Origin: Poecilobothrus nobilitatus | Taxonomy: Eukaryota; Arthropoda; Insecta; Diptera; Dolichopodidae | Direction of reading: 5' to 3' | Length of the DNA: 64,000 nt | NCBI GenBank assembly: GCA_947095535.1 | Contig: OX352772.1 | Location: 49,805,445 to 49,869,444, forward strand | Shown here: positions 25,610 through 38,208 of the stretch, piece after piece | How the letters are laid out: every line of letters starts with the position of its first letter | How positions within the stretch are numbered: position 1 is the first letter of the stretch | Made by a program: the position numbers and the translations under genes | The notes under the pieces: model-generated | What the model was told of the DNA's origin: nothing | The model's database searches: none | Seen by the model: only the letters and a program-made list of their open reading frames with translations

Positions 25610-25925
25610 TCGCTAAACAAATTATTGAGACCCTGATTTTGAAACCAACTCTAAAATTCCTCCAAATATATTTTTTCTTATATATATACGCATATTTAAA
25701 CTATAAAAAACTTTAAAAATATAGTTGAGGCTGATGCATTCAAACCTCCGATAAACAAATTATTAAAACACTGATTTTGTATAAGCAATTGAAAAATCCT
25801 TCCTAATCCATATTTATACATATATACTTATACTGAAAAACTCGTATAACCCTGATTTTGTAACAAACTATATACGAGATCCGGCAAACTACGATTTTGT
25901 AACAAACTAAGATTTGTATGGAATT
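25610..25925. repeat. tandem-like modules shared with TIR elements
   Basis: Two to three degenerate units carry CTGATTTTG(A/T)AA, CTCTAAAATTCCTCC and a spacer with TATATACGCATATTTAAA. The same modules occur inside the TIR element at 20206-21105 and next to the mariner at 59.2-59.4 kb. No enclosing TIRs were found here. Confidence 0.5.
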
Positions 25926-28224
25926 TTTTTTTTTGGAATTAATTTTTTTCATTACATATTTACTGTAATTTTGTAACTGTTTTTTTTTTTTTTTTTTTTT
26001 TGGAATTATGACATCTTCCCATCATTTCATATACCCATCAAGCGCGAAAATTAAAATAAATATTTTTACTTGCGTATTATGTACCATATATGTACATATT
26101 TTTCTACAGTTATTAATTCTTTCTTTAAATTAAGTCTCTCTTCTATATGTTTATATTAATTGAATTATTTACTATTATGTATATATATACAAAAGAGATA
26201 ATTTTATCAATTAATTAATAAAACTAGGACAATTTCAATTTGTATATACGATAGTCTTTTTTTTTGTTCTAAAGTACAATTAAAAAAAAATTATATAAAA
26301 AAAATATTGTATATAATTAAATCTTCGTTTATATAATATAAGGTTATATTTTTAGAAAATTAAAAATAAATATTTTCTTAAAAAAAAAAAAGGGTATAGC
26401 CAATTAAAAAAATTAAAAAATAAAAAGAAATTCAAATAATACTTATAATGAATTAAGAATCAGTATGTACATACCTATATATAATATTATATTATGTATA
26501 CTTTTAAATAACATAATGTAACATAGCTATACAAAATAAAAAATCTTTAAAGTTCTTTTGTGGTTTTAACTATATATATATATATATATACCATCTGATT
26601 TACAATAAAGGTTCATTATAGATAGTTATATGTACAGTTAATTAAGTCTACTTTTCTAAAAGAGTATAACCGACTGACATAAACTTTGTGTCTTTTTTTT
26701 TTTAATGGTTTTTGTTTTTATTTCTACTTTATCATGCTAATAATAAAGGTACAAACATAACATAGGTACAAATATACATATAGATATATAAATAAAACTT
26801 TTAAAGTATACAATTTTATATATTTTACATCATATTGATTTTTTTTTTTTCTTTATAAATATCAAAATATTATTTAAAATTTATAATCCCTTTTTTTTTT
26901 TTGTGTCTTTAGTATGCAAATATGTATTTTATCTTTTCAAAATTCTATATTTAAACTTTAAAAAAGAGATAAAAAAAAAATACTATTTGTGTCTTTTTTT
27001 AGTGTAAAATAGTTTTTAAAAAAAAACAAAAAAGTGCATTTTCAAAACATTTGTTATATTTTTTTTTTTTTTGTTTTAGTAGTTTTACTAAAAAAGAAAA
27101 AGAATAATTAAATTAATACATAAATAATATAAAAATTAAAAATTTTAATCCCTTTTTAGTTCATTATGCTTTTATTTCGTTTCTCTTCTTCCTTTAATAT
27201 TTTCTAACGGTATCATAATATATATAAAAACATTTTAGAAACGCCTTCTTTTTAATTATTATTTTCTTTTTTTTTTTTAAAGTATATTTTTTATTTGTTT
27301 TTAACTGACAGTTGCGCAATACATATATATACATACCCATACATAACACTTAAAAAAAAAAAAAAAAAAGATCAAATACAAAACATACATTTTTTTTATT
27401 TGACGAAAAAATTAAAAAAAATTCTTACAAAAATCAATTACATACATACATACATATATTTAAAAAAAAAAACAAAAAATAAGTAAGCCCTCCTATTTTG
27501 TAGGTGGAGTTACGTATATATTACATACACAAAACAAATTTACAAAAAAACAAAAAAACACATTTTCATTTTTTTTTTCTTTTTAAAGCAAAGCTATAAA
27601 TTTATTTCAAATACATATAAACAAAACTTATATTACCTGTTTGAGTAGATTTTTTTTTTTTTTATTTCAACTCGTTTTCTTTCTTTATTTGAGTGTTAAA
27701 AATGAGTTTAATTTTCTATACATTTATTTTTTTCTCATTTAATGTAAATTTTATATAAGTAGATTAAAGTAGTAAGCACTAAAGCAGTTTTATATATATG
27801 AGTAAAGTTTTTACTGTAATAAATTTCCTTTTTAAATACATATACATATATATGCTATGTTAAATTTATGTTAACATTTATATCTGTGATGATGATAACA
27901 GATAAATTTTATTTTTTAGATTAAAATTCAATTTGTTTAAATTTTAAAATGTTATTTGTAAAAGGACTTGTTTTTCTTCAATGATACTTCGTATTATTGG
28001 TATCAAAATTGTTTGATTGTAAAAATTTTTGAATTTTAAAAAAAACAAGTCTACATACATATTTATTTACAAAAAAAAATTATTTTTAAAACTTTTTTTT
28101 TGTGAAGTTATTTAAAAAATTTTGTTAGAATTTGATGGGTTTTTTAAAAACATAATTATTTTTTGTTAAAATATAAAAATCATTGGAAAGTAAATTGTTT
28201 TAAAATTTATTTTTTTTGTTTTAT
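25926..28224. other. homopolymer-rich intergenic DNA
   Basis: Poly-T and poly-A runs of 10-22 nt recur every ~100-200 bp (for example 25979-26000, 27056-27072, 27351-27369), together with TA microsatellites. No exon, RNA gene or bounded transposon is supported. Confidence 0.45.
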
Positions 28225-28236
28225 ATATGTATGTAG

Positions 28237-28487
28237 ATCCAGCCATTGGTGCAGTGGTTGACGCACCGCTTCTCATTCATAAAGGAATGAGAGGTCTCGG
28301 GTTCGATTCCCGGCTGGCTGGGTACAATAATTATAATATAAAAAAAAAAAATATTCATATATCGCAATATGTAAATACTTTATATATCATTATATCACGT
28401 ACACCCCACATTCCTACCAGGAAACAAGGGTTATATAGCTACCTGGCACATTTATGTACCACAGTACCTGAATATAAATAAATAAAA
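28237..28487 (+). mobile_element. tRNA-derived SINE (family 3) with 12-bp target duplication
   Basis: The head contains an A-box-like TTGGTGCAGTGGTTGACG and a B-box GGTTCGATTCC. It has paired CCAGCCA/TGGCTGG acceptor-like arms and a T-arm CGGG...CCCG. The anticodon stem is 7 bp with a 6-nt loop, so it is not a canonical tRNA. A ~170-bp body ends in AATATAAATAAATAAAA. The element is flanked by the perfect 12-mer ATATGTATGTAG at 28225-28236 and 28488-28499, the mark of LINE-driven retroposition. Confidence 0.85.
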
Positions 28488-28499
28488 ATATGTATGTAG

Positions 28500-29538
28500 T
28501 TGCTTCAATTTAAAATAATGTTATATATGCATAGAAATGTATTCCATACAATTTATACAAATAATTCAATGTTCGAAGGAACATTAAACATTACATAAAC
28601 ATCTTACAATACTTGCATGATTGCAAGGATTTAAAATGTTAAAAATTTAACCTAAAAAATTGGAAAATAAGATTTTTATGTTTATATTGTTGATATTATA
28701 TAACCAATTAATAACCAATTAAAAAAAAGTGAATCTTTAAAATTAAAAATTGAATTTTTAATTTGATAAATAGTAATTTATTAATTAAAAATAATTAAGT
28801 GGGATTATGTTCCAATAAGGAAATCTATAATTATTGGTATGTATTGGATTGGAACAAAATCACAATATATGTACATACATATGTATGCACATTCAAGTAT
28901 ATACATATTTTATGTGCATTGTACATCACTCATCAGCAGATACAAAATCAAAAAAGTACACTGTTGCATGAACTTTACTACAATTGTAGTAGATTCAGTA
29001 CATAATTGTCATCTCCAAAAATTTAGTGTGTACTTTTTCAATTTTATACATTTTTAAAAGTGTACTTTTTCAAAATAACGCTATATAATTTATATTTATA
29101 ATATAATTTGTCAAAATTTCGCTACATAAAATAATTTTAAATTTTATTCTTATTTAAAACTTTTAAATGCATAATTTTACTTATTGGGTAAGTAACTTGA
29201 AACTACAAATATTAATTATTAATGTATAGAATTGTCATATGTCAATAAAAATTGAAAATTGCAATATCAACAACTATGAATTGCTTGCTCTTAGCTGTAT
29301 TGTCTCTATTGTTTATATGTACAAATACATTTTGTATTTTTTTGTATGTTTTATCTTTTTAATTTTGAATTTTATATAATTTTTCAAAACAATTTTGATG
29401 AAATGGAATGAGGAATTTTAATAAATGGCAAAATATTTCGAAAAAGTTCACAAAAATAGGTAAATAAAACTAAAATTAATTTATAATATTAATTTTAATT
29501 ATAGAAATCAGCAAGATGAACAAGATTTATGAAGTATT
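28500..29538. other. AT-rich intergenic DNA
   Basis: No gene or bounded element is visible. Two overlapping 68-72-codon frames at 28799-29057 are built on TATG/CATA simple sequence and are not credible genes. Confidence 0.4.
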
Positions 29539-29770
29539 GATGATTCTAGTAGCGATGTTTAGGTTTTTGCTAAATAAAAACGTAGACGATATAACCGGAA
29601 CTATAAAAAAGAATGGGAAACAAAATTTCTATTTTTAAAATGTTTGCATAATGATGCCTATTGCAAAAAGGAAAAGTTAAATTTGCAAAGGAGATCAAAC
29701 TTTCAACCATCAGGAAGCTTTTAATAAAAGAAAAGTGGAATTCCTGGTTTTTAACCCAGGAAGTTGTAAC
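29539..29770 (+). pseudogene. possible zinc-finger (BED/hAT-type) protein remnant
   Basis: One frame, with two in-frame stops, reads DDSSSDV / VFAK / KRRRYNRNYKKEWETKFLFL / KCLHNDAYCKKEKLN. A basic stretch, then an aromatic YKKEWE-KF-WLK, then an A-YCK- motif is the N-terminal pattern of many insect BED-like or U-shaped zinc-finger proteins linked to hAT transposons. The expected second Cys and His pair is lost by decay. This is motif recognition only, so the family is uncertain. Confidence 0.35.
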
Positions 29771-29948
29771 ACTGGTTGCATCAGTGAATAAACACTCAAC
29801 ATACTCTTTTTAAATTTTTTGTCGAATTTACATTCCTTTATTTCGAAAAAGAAAGTTTAAGATTATCCACTACAGTATAAGTGAAACTGAAAAAATAATA
29901 AATTTTTGATATCCAAAATAATGTACATTTTATATATATTTTTTTTAA

Positions 29949-30126
29949 TGCATTTCTCTGCCACATAAATGTGGACAGGAAATTACACAGCCTTTCCTGT
30001 TCAGGTGTGGTTGTAAATGTCGTAAGGGGGAGTAACTCTTACGACGTGTGTGGGATTCGAAACCACACTCCCTTGGTATTTACAGCGTATTTTACAAGCT
30101 CTTACCCAATAGGCCACCGAGGCCCC
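29949..30126 (-). repeat. SINE family 1, near full-length
   Basis: On the minus strand the head GGGGCCTCGGTGGCCTATTG has the A-box, and GTTTCGAATCC is the B-box. It is followed by the ACGTCGTAAGAGTTACTCCC hairpin region and the tail CCTGTCCACATTTATGTGGC AGAGAAATGCAT(A)n. This is a tRNA-derived SINE that depends on LINE machinery. The 63-codon plus-strand frame across it is an artefact. Confidence 0.85.
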
Positions 30127-31645
30127 ATTTTTATATTATATCTTGCATTCTCTTTTTTTTAAAAAAAACAATTTAATTTCATAGTTCGATTTAACAATAC
30201 AAAATGAGTTGAAAAAACTGTAGAAATTAAAATTAAATACATACCTATGTATGGATGTACGTAAATTTTATAAGGCTTATAGAGGGTCATATCTGGTTAC
30301 ATATAAACCATTTTTTTGTGTATTTTTATACCAAATTACCAATTCCTATAGGTAGATAGATATTAAATATGTAGGTAATCAGACAAAAAATGAATTAATT
30401 TTAGAACCCTTAATTAACTTAAGTACCTTGTAGATAAGATAAATAAATTTAATTCATTGCTTAAATTAACTTTATAAATAAAATCTAATTATATATATGT
30501 ACGTATGTTTGTATGTATCCTTCCTCATACATATGTACATACATATATTATATGTATGTATATTAATTTCAAAATTTATTTACGTACCTACATATGTACA
30601 TATGTATGTATGTAGGTACATATATATTTTATTTTTTAGAAAATAATAATTGTTTTTAATATTATTTAAAATTTTAATTAATTATAATTTATAAAAAAAA
30701 TTTGTACATTTGATCTAGATCCCATACACAATCTGAATTTAAATTAAAAGTTTTCAGACTTTCATAGTTCATACCTATCATATGACAATTGTTTGATTGT
30801 ATGTACATAATTACTTTTCAATATGAATGTCACATAAAATTAAAATGTAAACAGTATGGAAAGAAATTTTTAATTTTATGTTACCTGGTAATTTTTAAAA
30901 TAATTCTGAATAATGAACTGAAAATTTAAAAAAACGCGTGCTACTAAGGTAATATTTAGATTTTAAATTAGTTCTACAAAATACATCATTTGTATTCTGA
31001 TCAAATATCAGATTGACTTTTTAGTTCCGATCAGAAATTTTATATATACAATACATACATATGTACATACGTATGGGTAGGTACCTTATAAAATAAATTT
31101 GTTGCTGAAAATTTATTCTGGAAATTAATCGTTTTTTTTTTAAATAAATATTTTCAGAATTTTTTTGGTTTTTTTAATAATGAATTAATTTTTACAAGAT
31201 ATTACTTTTATCATATAAAATTTAGGGTTTATATACATATGTATGTACCAGGCAAAGGGCTCAATATATGTATTTATATATAGGTAGCTGGTATGTAGGT
31301 ATCTGGAAGATGAATATAAGGTAACTTGAAGCGGGTGCTTTTTCTAGCCGGTATAAAACACACGTAATTACTTTACATATTAAAATAACCAAACAGGCAA
31401 ACACTACACATTTTCGAACATCACATTAATTTTAACGAACACTTAACGAAGCGTTCAACTTTCTAGATTTGAATTTATAAATTCCTTTTTCAAAAAACAG
31501 CAGCCATATTAAGTTCGGAAATGCATACTAATTAAAATACATATATGTATATGTATATAAAAATATAATTTAGTACTACATTTGCATACATATTATGTTC
31601 ATATAAGTGTATGTATAGTTAGTAATTTTAAATTTAGTTTAGTAG
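30127..31645. other. AT-rich DNA with TATG/CATA microsatellites
   Basis: Interrupted TACATATGTA-type repeats lie at 30495-30625 and 31050-31085. No gene is recognised. Confidence 0.4.
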
Positions 31646-32659
31646 CAGTGATGTTATAGCGTCGTATTTATCGTATTTTGTACGAATTTCAAAGGCAAAA
31701 TACGATGTACGATTTTTAGTCTTATTTTAAGAAAAAAATACGATTTTGACCCAAAACAAAAAAATATGTATATACATATATATGTAGTTAGAATAATATT
31801 GTTACAAGTTACAACTATATAATATACAATTTTCATCAATATTCAATAATTCAATATTTCAATATGTCAAAGATAGTTTATTTTCTAAATTTTAATAAGG
31901 GTTGGTCTATTTTTATTTTCAAATCTAGTCTCGCCATCAGATTTTCAAACTATTGATTCAGGATTTCTGGAAATTAAAAATCTTGATTTTGTAAATATAT
32001 TTGGCGAATCTCTCGAAAAAATTGGGTTAAAGAGTTTTGGAACCAAATTTCTAGAATTAAGAGAAATGATGGGCAGTTTTCATTTCCGTTGATGTTAAAA
32101 TTTATTTTTCATTTAGAACGTACTTTCTCGCAAATAAGGTACGTTGTTCTATTTATGAAATAATTTTTTTGTTTATTATGTTCTTATATTTAAAGATATA
32201 TGTATATTATATAGCTAAGTTACCAAACTCAAGTTAAATTATTTTTTGCAATGCCCAAAGTTTAATTATATTTATATTTTTGAAATAAGGTTTTTGTTGA
32301 ATTTATAAACTAATTTTTTTTGTTTATTTTATAAAATACATATTGTTTATTTTTAAAATAATTTTTTCTTTTATTTAAGTATTTTACCACTTCATAAATA
32401 CAGCAACAAAAGGTTAGCCCGATTTTTTAATAAAGTTTTTATTTTGAACTGTTTTTTGACAGGATTTTACACCAAAAACTTGTTGACTGAATATTTTGAC
32501 CAGATTTTTTAAAATTTTTTCCAGTCAAACGTTCAAATTTGACCGGATTGAAAATTTTGAAGTGGTAACCTGGTAGTCATTGCAAAATACAAAATACGAT
32601 AAATACGATTTTGAAACGATTTAGTGTACGATTTGAAAAAAAATTCTATAACAACACTG
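31646..32659 (+). mobile_element. 1014-bp hAT element, decayed
   Basis: The ends are CAGTGATGTTATAG (left) and the inverse of CAGTGTTGTTATAG (right), followed by a shared subterminal CGTATTTATCGTATTTTG in inverted orientation. The flanks are the perfect 8-mer TTTAGTAG at 31638-31645 and 32660-32667, the classical hAT duplication length. Inside, the frame at 32110-32163 reads HLERTFSQIRYVVLFMK, which matches the hAT C-terminal dimerisation motif (ER-FS-IN-IKTK). About 50 open codons also precede 32092. The transposase is otherwise destroyed, so the element is a dead internal-deletion derivative. Confidence 0.88.
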
Positions 32660-32667
32660 TTTAGTAG

Positions 32668-33893
32668 TATCATTTCAAAGATTCAGATGCATGCACGAGA
32701 TTTTTTAAGTAGATACATAGTTTAAGTGAAAGAAAAAGGCTCAAAAATTTTAAATATTTTCTTCTTTTCTACTACAATATCTTATATTTTTTGTTATAGA
32801 TAAATATTCACATATATGTACATACATATGTACATACATATATGTACATACTTATAAGAAAAAATTAAATTTTCAGAATAACCCTTTCATAAAGTACATA
32901 AGATGTTTTGTTTATCTTTCTTTTAAAGCAAACTTAAAGTTAAAGAATCTCGTATATTTGAGTCTGTGCAATTCCAAACTGCGATAGTCTGATAGTGATA
33001 GCGTGATAGCAAAGACAATGCTGATAGGAACTCTTAAGTACTGTCTCACATAGCATTTGTATTAATTAGCACATCTGAGGGGAAGGCAGGTTTATCCAAT
33101 CTAACTGTTGAACAATATATATTATGAATATGATTTATGGTTTCATTAATAAATTATATCTCTAATCAAACTCAATGATATAAAAATTCGAAAATTATTA
33201 ACTAAAATTTTCAAATTTTTTTCAACTGTCAAAATTGGTTTCCTAAAATAAAGACGAATGAAATAAACCCAAAATGCTCTTTCAATTTCACATTTGAAAT
33301 AACGTCAAAATGTCCAAATCATCAGAATTATTTTTTTTTTGGCTTTATTTCAATTTCAAAATAGAAATAAGACCGAAATTTAAAAATTCTCAAATGAATC
33401 CAAATGTATCATATATCACGTAATTTATCTGTAGTAAAAAACTGATTTTTATAAAGAAATTTGCTAGTTTAATATGGTAGAAGCTATAAATATGTACACT
33501 CAGTTTTATTTCGCTTCTATTCAAAAATAATTTTTGTTTATATACCATTTTTATTAAAACTGAAATTTACTTTTGTAAATATAATTGTTAAATTAAAGAA
33601 TTAATAAATCCTCGAAAGAGACATCTAACGTAAATGTTTGGTTTTATTAATATTTGTCAAAAGTAATCAGTAGTCACTAGTTAGCACCTAAGTAATCATA
33701 AAAGTATTTATTTTTTGACATTTTAAATAATTGACATAAAAGTAGATTAACATATTGTCAATTCAATTGTCATTTCAAGCAATTTCTAATCGTGTATTTT
33801 CGTAATTCGTTTGCTTTGTGTTTTTACCTTTTAAACAAAATTTTAATTTAATTTTATCGTCTGCGAATAAAAAATATAAAAAAATTTTAAAAG
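32668..33893. promoter_or_regulatory. upstream region and presumed promoter of Cwc15
   Basis: This is AT-rich DNA without a recognised gene. The ~150 bp before the ATG at 33894 (TCATTTCAAGCAATTTCTAA onward) is the presumed promoter and 5' UTR. No clear TATA box can be distinguished in this base composition, so the transcription start is not fixed. Confidence 0.35.
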
Positions 33894-34782
33894 ATGACTA
33901 CAGCTGCACGACCAACTTTTGATCCTGCACGAGGAGGAACTGGTCGCGGTGAAAAAGATCTAAGTGCACTTAGTAAACAATATTCAAGTAGAGATTTACC
34001 AGGTATGAATTTGACTTTATGGTAAACAAATAAATAAAAAAAAAATTTTCTAATTTGAAATCTAATAAAAGATAATTGTTTTGTTTTTAAATTTTATTTA
34101 CTTTAGGACACACCAAACTTAAGTACAGACAAGAAGGACAAGGTACATCTGAAGAATTACGTAGTCGTGATTTCCGTAAAGAATTAGATGAACGTGAAGT
34201 TCGCTCTAAGAATATTCCAGCTACAGTTCGTAAAGCGATTGAAGCAAATTTATCAACCACCAGTACTTCAAGTTCAGGACCAGCAAACGTTAAAAGACCA
34301 AAACTTGATTCTGTAAGTTGTAAATTGTTTTTCAATTACAAAATTGAAAAATATTGTATGTTAAAATGGTAAGTTTTAATTTTTATATTTTATTTTTTTA
34401 GACTCCAGCAGCTAATTTAGATGCTGATGATCCCGTTGATAATGATAGTTCCGAAGATGAAGATTCTGATGATGATACTGCCGCATTGCTGGCTGAATTA
34501 AATAAAATTAAACATGAACGAGCACAAGACGAAGCCAAAAAGGAAAAAGAAAGAAAAGAACAAGAAGAAAAAATTCGTATGGAAAATATATTACAAGGAA
34601 ATCCATTGTTGAATTATACAGCTAGTGTTAAATCTGCGGATTTAAAAGTAAAACGACGATGGGATGACGATGTTGTATTTAAAAATTGTGCCCGTAATGA
34701 ACCAGATAAAAAATCACATTTTATAAATGATTCACTTAGATCTGAATTTCATAAAAAATTTATGGAGAAATATATTAAATAA
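33894..34782 (+). CDS. Cwc15: CWC15 spliceosome-associated protein, three exons
   Basis: A full gene encoding 231 residues, close to the length of animal CWC15 as I recall it. Exon 1 is 33894-34002 ([20 protein letters not shown]... to LPG), exon 2 is 34107-34312, and exon 3 is 34402-34782 with TAA at 34780-34782. Donors are G|GTATGA and T|GTAAGT; acceptors are CTTTAG and TTTTTAG. Introns are 104 and 89 bp, and phases join cleanly (109+206 nt is 105 codons). The conserved N-terminus [22 protein letters not shown], an acidic [10 protein letters not shown] block, a charged coiled coil with [12 protein letters not shown], and the C-terminal [14 protein letters not shown]...[18 protein letters not shown] identify it. 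CWC15 belongs to the Prp19-associated part of the catalytic spliceosome in the nucleus, and its C-terminus contacts the active-site core. The Drosophila orthologue is called c12.1. The gene looks intact. Confidence 0.97.
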
Positions 34783-34900
34783 TTTTTTTTCCTTTTATAA
34801 TTAATTTTAATGTGTAAGAAATACTTCCTCTTCATTTTATATCAATATTAATATTCTTTTCATTTTGAATTAAATAAATAATAATTGTATTAAAAAAATA
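34783..34900 (+). other. 3' UTR and poly(A) signal of Cwc15
   Basis: A T-rich 3' UTR follows the stop codon, with AATAAA at 34873-34878, about 90 nt after TAA. This is a normal spacing for a compact housekeeping gene. Confidence 0.7.
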
Positions 34901-35439
34901 ATAAAAATGTGTATTTGTGAATTGTGAGGAATGCAAGGTAAATTTTTTTTTAATTGTTTAAAAGTGAAAGAAGAATTAATGATGTAAAAATTACATTCTT
35001 AATTACTATAGGATGTAAAAATGATCCAAGTGTTCATACTTCACAGTGTTGAAAAGAAAATTTACTTGATTAGTTCCTAGATCTTCGAATTAAATCTTTG
35101 ATTAACCCTTTTTTACAACGTTAAAATGGATTTTTGGAATTGAATTCATTCAAAACTATTAACTCGAGCACAGGTTGTAATCGAATCTATTTGAGACTTG
35201 GTGCCGAAACAATCTTAAATTAAATACTAATAAATCTCTATTTATATACTTTTATAGGTTTTGCAATAACTCAACCATTGATTATAAATACTTAGCTCAC
35301 TTCATATATATCATCATATCAAATGAAACACATTTTACCAATCGTTTTAAAAACGATTTGTGTTGTTAATAAATAAAGGCAAAAGAAAACGAATAAAATA
35401 TAAATATTCAATTTAAAATTAGAAGTGTAAATCTTAAAA

Positions 35440-35960
35440 CGCGTTGAACGTTTCCCAAATTTTGGTCTGATTCTGACTCAACTCTTGGTTGTATTATGCA
35501 TCGGTGAAAAGAATTTTCTGACCCATATGTCATAAAAAGTTTTTTAACTAATTATGTTAAACCAATTATTCTTGAATATGCAAGTCAAGTTTGATCATAT
35601 CATGAAACAGATATCTCTTGCATTCAATCAGTCCAAAAAAAAAAATCCTAAATTTCGTTTTACGTAATTTTCCATGAACTGATCCACTACGTTTTCCTCC
35701 ATATTTAACCGGTTATCTTTAATTAGTTTGAATTTTCTTCAATCTCGAAGATTAGTCATTGTTAGTATTTTGTATTGTTTTAGCGGTTCATGGAGATTTG
35801 GGATGTCGTTGCCACATCTATTCAAGAGGGGATTAGTTTTGGACAGAATCCGAACAAATCGAGATCGGAAAAGCTTTTAAATATTTAATTTCATTCTACA
35901 GATTACGGAAAATTTCAACCAATTTTGAGAATACTACGGGACACCAGCTAACAATCTGAG
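35440..35960 (+). pseudogene. I/jockey-like LINE, reverse transcriptase C-terminal remnant
   Basis: From 35556 the plus strand reads VKPIILEYASQV, a stop, SYHETDISCIQSVQKK, then after a frameshift ILNFVLRNFP, a stop, TDPLRFPPYL. This matches the segment YVRPILEYAS-VW-P......I--IE-VQ-KFLRF-LR.......PPY found after the reverse transcriptase of insect I- and jockey-type elements. Stops and frameshifts show it is dead. It begins about 560 bp after the Cwc15 poly(A) signal. Confidence 0.65.
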
Positions 35961-36619
35961 CTTTTTGATATTAATGTTAAAAAATTAACACTTAAAGTCA
36001 GACTGAATTGTGATCTGGTAGTATATAATAATTGAAATCTGCATGTTTTTACTGTCCATAACGAGATTTTTATATACTTTCCGTGATGCCTAACCGATAG
36101 TAGATTTCTAGTAATTTAATTGATTAATTAACATTTACTATTATTTAGCATCACTAACATACTGGGACTAATAAATGATGACTTAATCAGTTAATATGTT
36201 AGTTTTGTGGTTGATATACATATTGAAAACAAAAAATAATTTATAATCATTCATCACAAATAATTATTTCTTTTTATTTCAGTAATGATTTATTCTGTTT
36301 TTAGACAAATAAAAATTAAAAGTCACAAATAGTAACCAAATCCATAACGAATAAAGTAAATAAAATTCAGTTTTTATGAATACTAATACACTATTTCTTA
36401 TCTGAGTAATGGATGAATATAGTAATGTCCTCGGTATTTTAATCGAATGGTCTTGTATCATGTGCAATTAAATCTTCTCGTAGTATATTTTATATAACAG
36501 GTAACTAATTATAAATAACTAAAAGATTGTTGTATAAAATAATAGATAGTGTAGTATTTAAATTTCATAATCTTAAACAATAATTACATCCTAGTAACTA
36601 AAAGCGTAGTAAATATAAT

Positions 36620-37000
36620 AATTCAAATAAATATGATTTTTGTGACTTTATAGATGCTCTCAGACCTACGCTCCTTATAAAAGTGGAAAGAATAAAATTT
36701 AATTGAATCTTTTTTAAAACAACGCAAAAACTTAGAAATTTTGCACTTTACATATTGGGATGTGCTACCGACAAGTGACAAGGTCTTATTAAATATAAAC
36801 CATCTCAGAAAATGGTTCATCGTATCTAATCTACACTTTCTGTTGGTGAAAGAATTTTGTCAAACCATCCATATTTCATAAATCAACTTATTCCTACTTA
36901 TGTTAGGCCAATTATTATGATTGTACAAATCAAGTTTGGCCACCTTATTGATAATATAATTAATATTCGGCAAATAGCAATAATCATTCTAACAAGATCC
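36620..37000 (+). pseudogene. second, more decayed LINE remnant
   Basis: The plus strand at about 36887 reads LIPTYVRPIIMIVQIKFGHL, a frameshifted version of the same TYVRPI-EY-S-VW motif as at 35556. It is likely another piece of a related LINE, or a duplicated part of the same copy. Low sequence quality makes boundaries approximate. Confidence 0.4.
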
Positions 37001-37089
37001 AGATGATATTATTTCAAAACTTGTCAAGGAAGCTTATCAAAAATTTTAACAATATTTTGTGACCAACAAAATTTTAAATTTTTAATAAG

Positions 37090-37890
37090 ATTTTTTTGCG
37101 CAAAAGACAAAATTTTCGAAAATAAAAAGTCATTTTCAAATCTTCTAGCCAATTTCTTTCATATGAACGATTTCATAATTATCGAATTTTTAAACTCATT
37201 TTTAAACTACTTACAGACGTTTTTCGAGAATTTTAATAATTGATTTCTTAACTTAAAAAACAATATAATGGGTCGAATGCATAAAACTTTGCTATATGTT
37301 CAATCTCACTTTTTGAAACAAATATGTGAATATTTGAGCAGAGAAAAAAAATCAAATATGATTTAAAACTTTATAAAATGATGATGATGGGATGAAAAAA
37401 ATTAAATAAAAATAAAAAAGTAAAAAATATATTGATGGCAGGGTTTGCAAACCGGTTGATGGTGCTCCACAATAAATTTTACATAGAGGGGAAGCTAATA
37501 CGGATGTAAAAATAAATAAAAAATTCTATCTGAGAGGGGGATGCCTAATTCTAATGTTTTTTGAAATAACTTTGAAATCCACTTTTGAACCACTTTACAA
37601 AGTTAAAAAATTTTTCGAAGATTTTTATTTATTTTTTGAATATAAAATTTTAATTTTGAAAATATCCAATTTTTTCTCTGCAAATAGGAATTTCAATTAA
37701 AAATTCATATTTTTGCTTGAAGACAAAATTTTCAAAAATAAAAAAGCTATTTTCAAATCCTTCTCGCTAGTTTCTTTCATTTGAAAATGGATTTTAAAAT
37801 TACGAAATCTTGAAACTAACTTTTAATGCACTTGCAGACCTTTTTCTAAGATTTTAATCATTTTTTATAATCAAAATTTTAATTTTAAAA
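37090..37890. repeat. dispersed direct duplication of ~150 bp
   Basis: About 37095-37265 and about 37710-37885 correspond in order: AGACAAAATTTTC(G/A)AAAATAAAA, CATTTTCAAATC, CAATTTCTTTCAT(A/T)TGAA, and CTT(A/G)CAGAC(G/C)TTTTTC followed by TTTTAAT. They are about 615 bp apart and diverged by roughly a quarter of positions. It may be one repetitive element with internal repeats. Confidence 0.55.
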
Positions 37891-38020
37891 AACAACGGTA
37901 AACCAACAATGTTTGCCCTTTAAAAACCGTTATAGATAATATTTGTTTTTTATTATATTTATTTAAAATTAAATTTTTAAATTTATCAATGTATTAGAAT
38001 TAAATTATTAATAATAATAA

Positions 38021-38208
38021 GGGCGGCCTCGGTCGCCTAGTGGGCAAGAGCGTATAAAATACACTGTAAACACCGAGGGAGTGTGAGTTCGAATCCCATA
38101 CACGTCGTAAGAGTTATTCCCTCTTACGACATTTGCAGCCACGCCTGAAAAAGAAAAGATGTGTAATTTCCTGTTCACATTTATGTGGCAGAGGTACAAA
38201 AAAAAAAA
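38021..38208 (+). repeat. SINE family 1, full-length
   Basis: This is a plus-strand copy: head GGCCTCGGTCGCCTAGTGGG with A-box, B-box GTTCGAATCCC, hairpin region ACGTCGTAAGAGTTATTCCC, body GCCACGCCTGAAAAAGAAAA and tail CACATTTATGTGGCAGAGGT(A)n. A polymorphic-looking A-tract ends the copy. Confidence 0.87.

Noticed and set aside
28237..28325. functional tRNA gene
   Set aside because: Acceptor and T-arms look good, but the anticodon arm is a 7-bp stem with a 6-nt loop and the unit is the head of a SINE bounded by a 12-bp target duplication.
34087..34335. 82-residue minus-strand frame
   Set aside because: It is antisense to Cwc15 exon 2, which has correct splice sites and clear homology.
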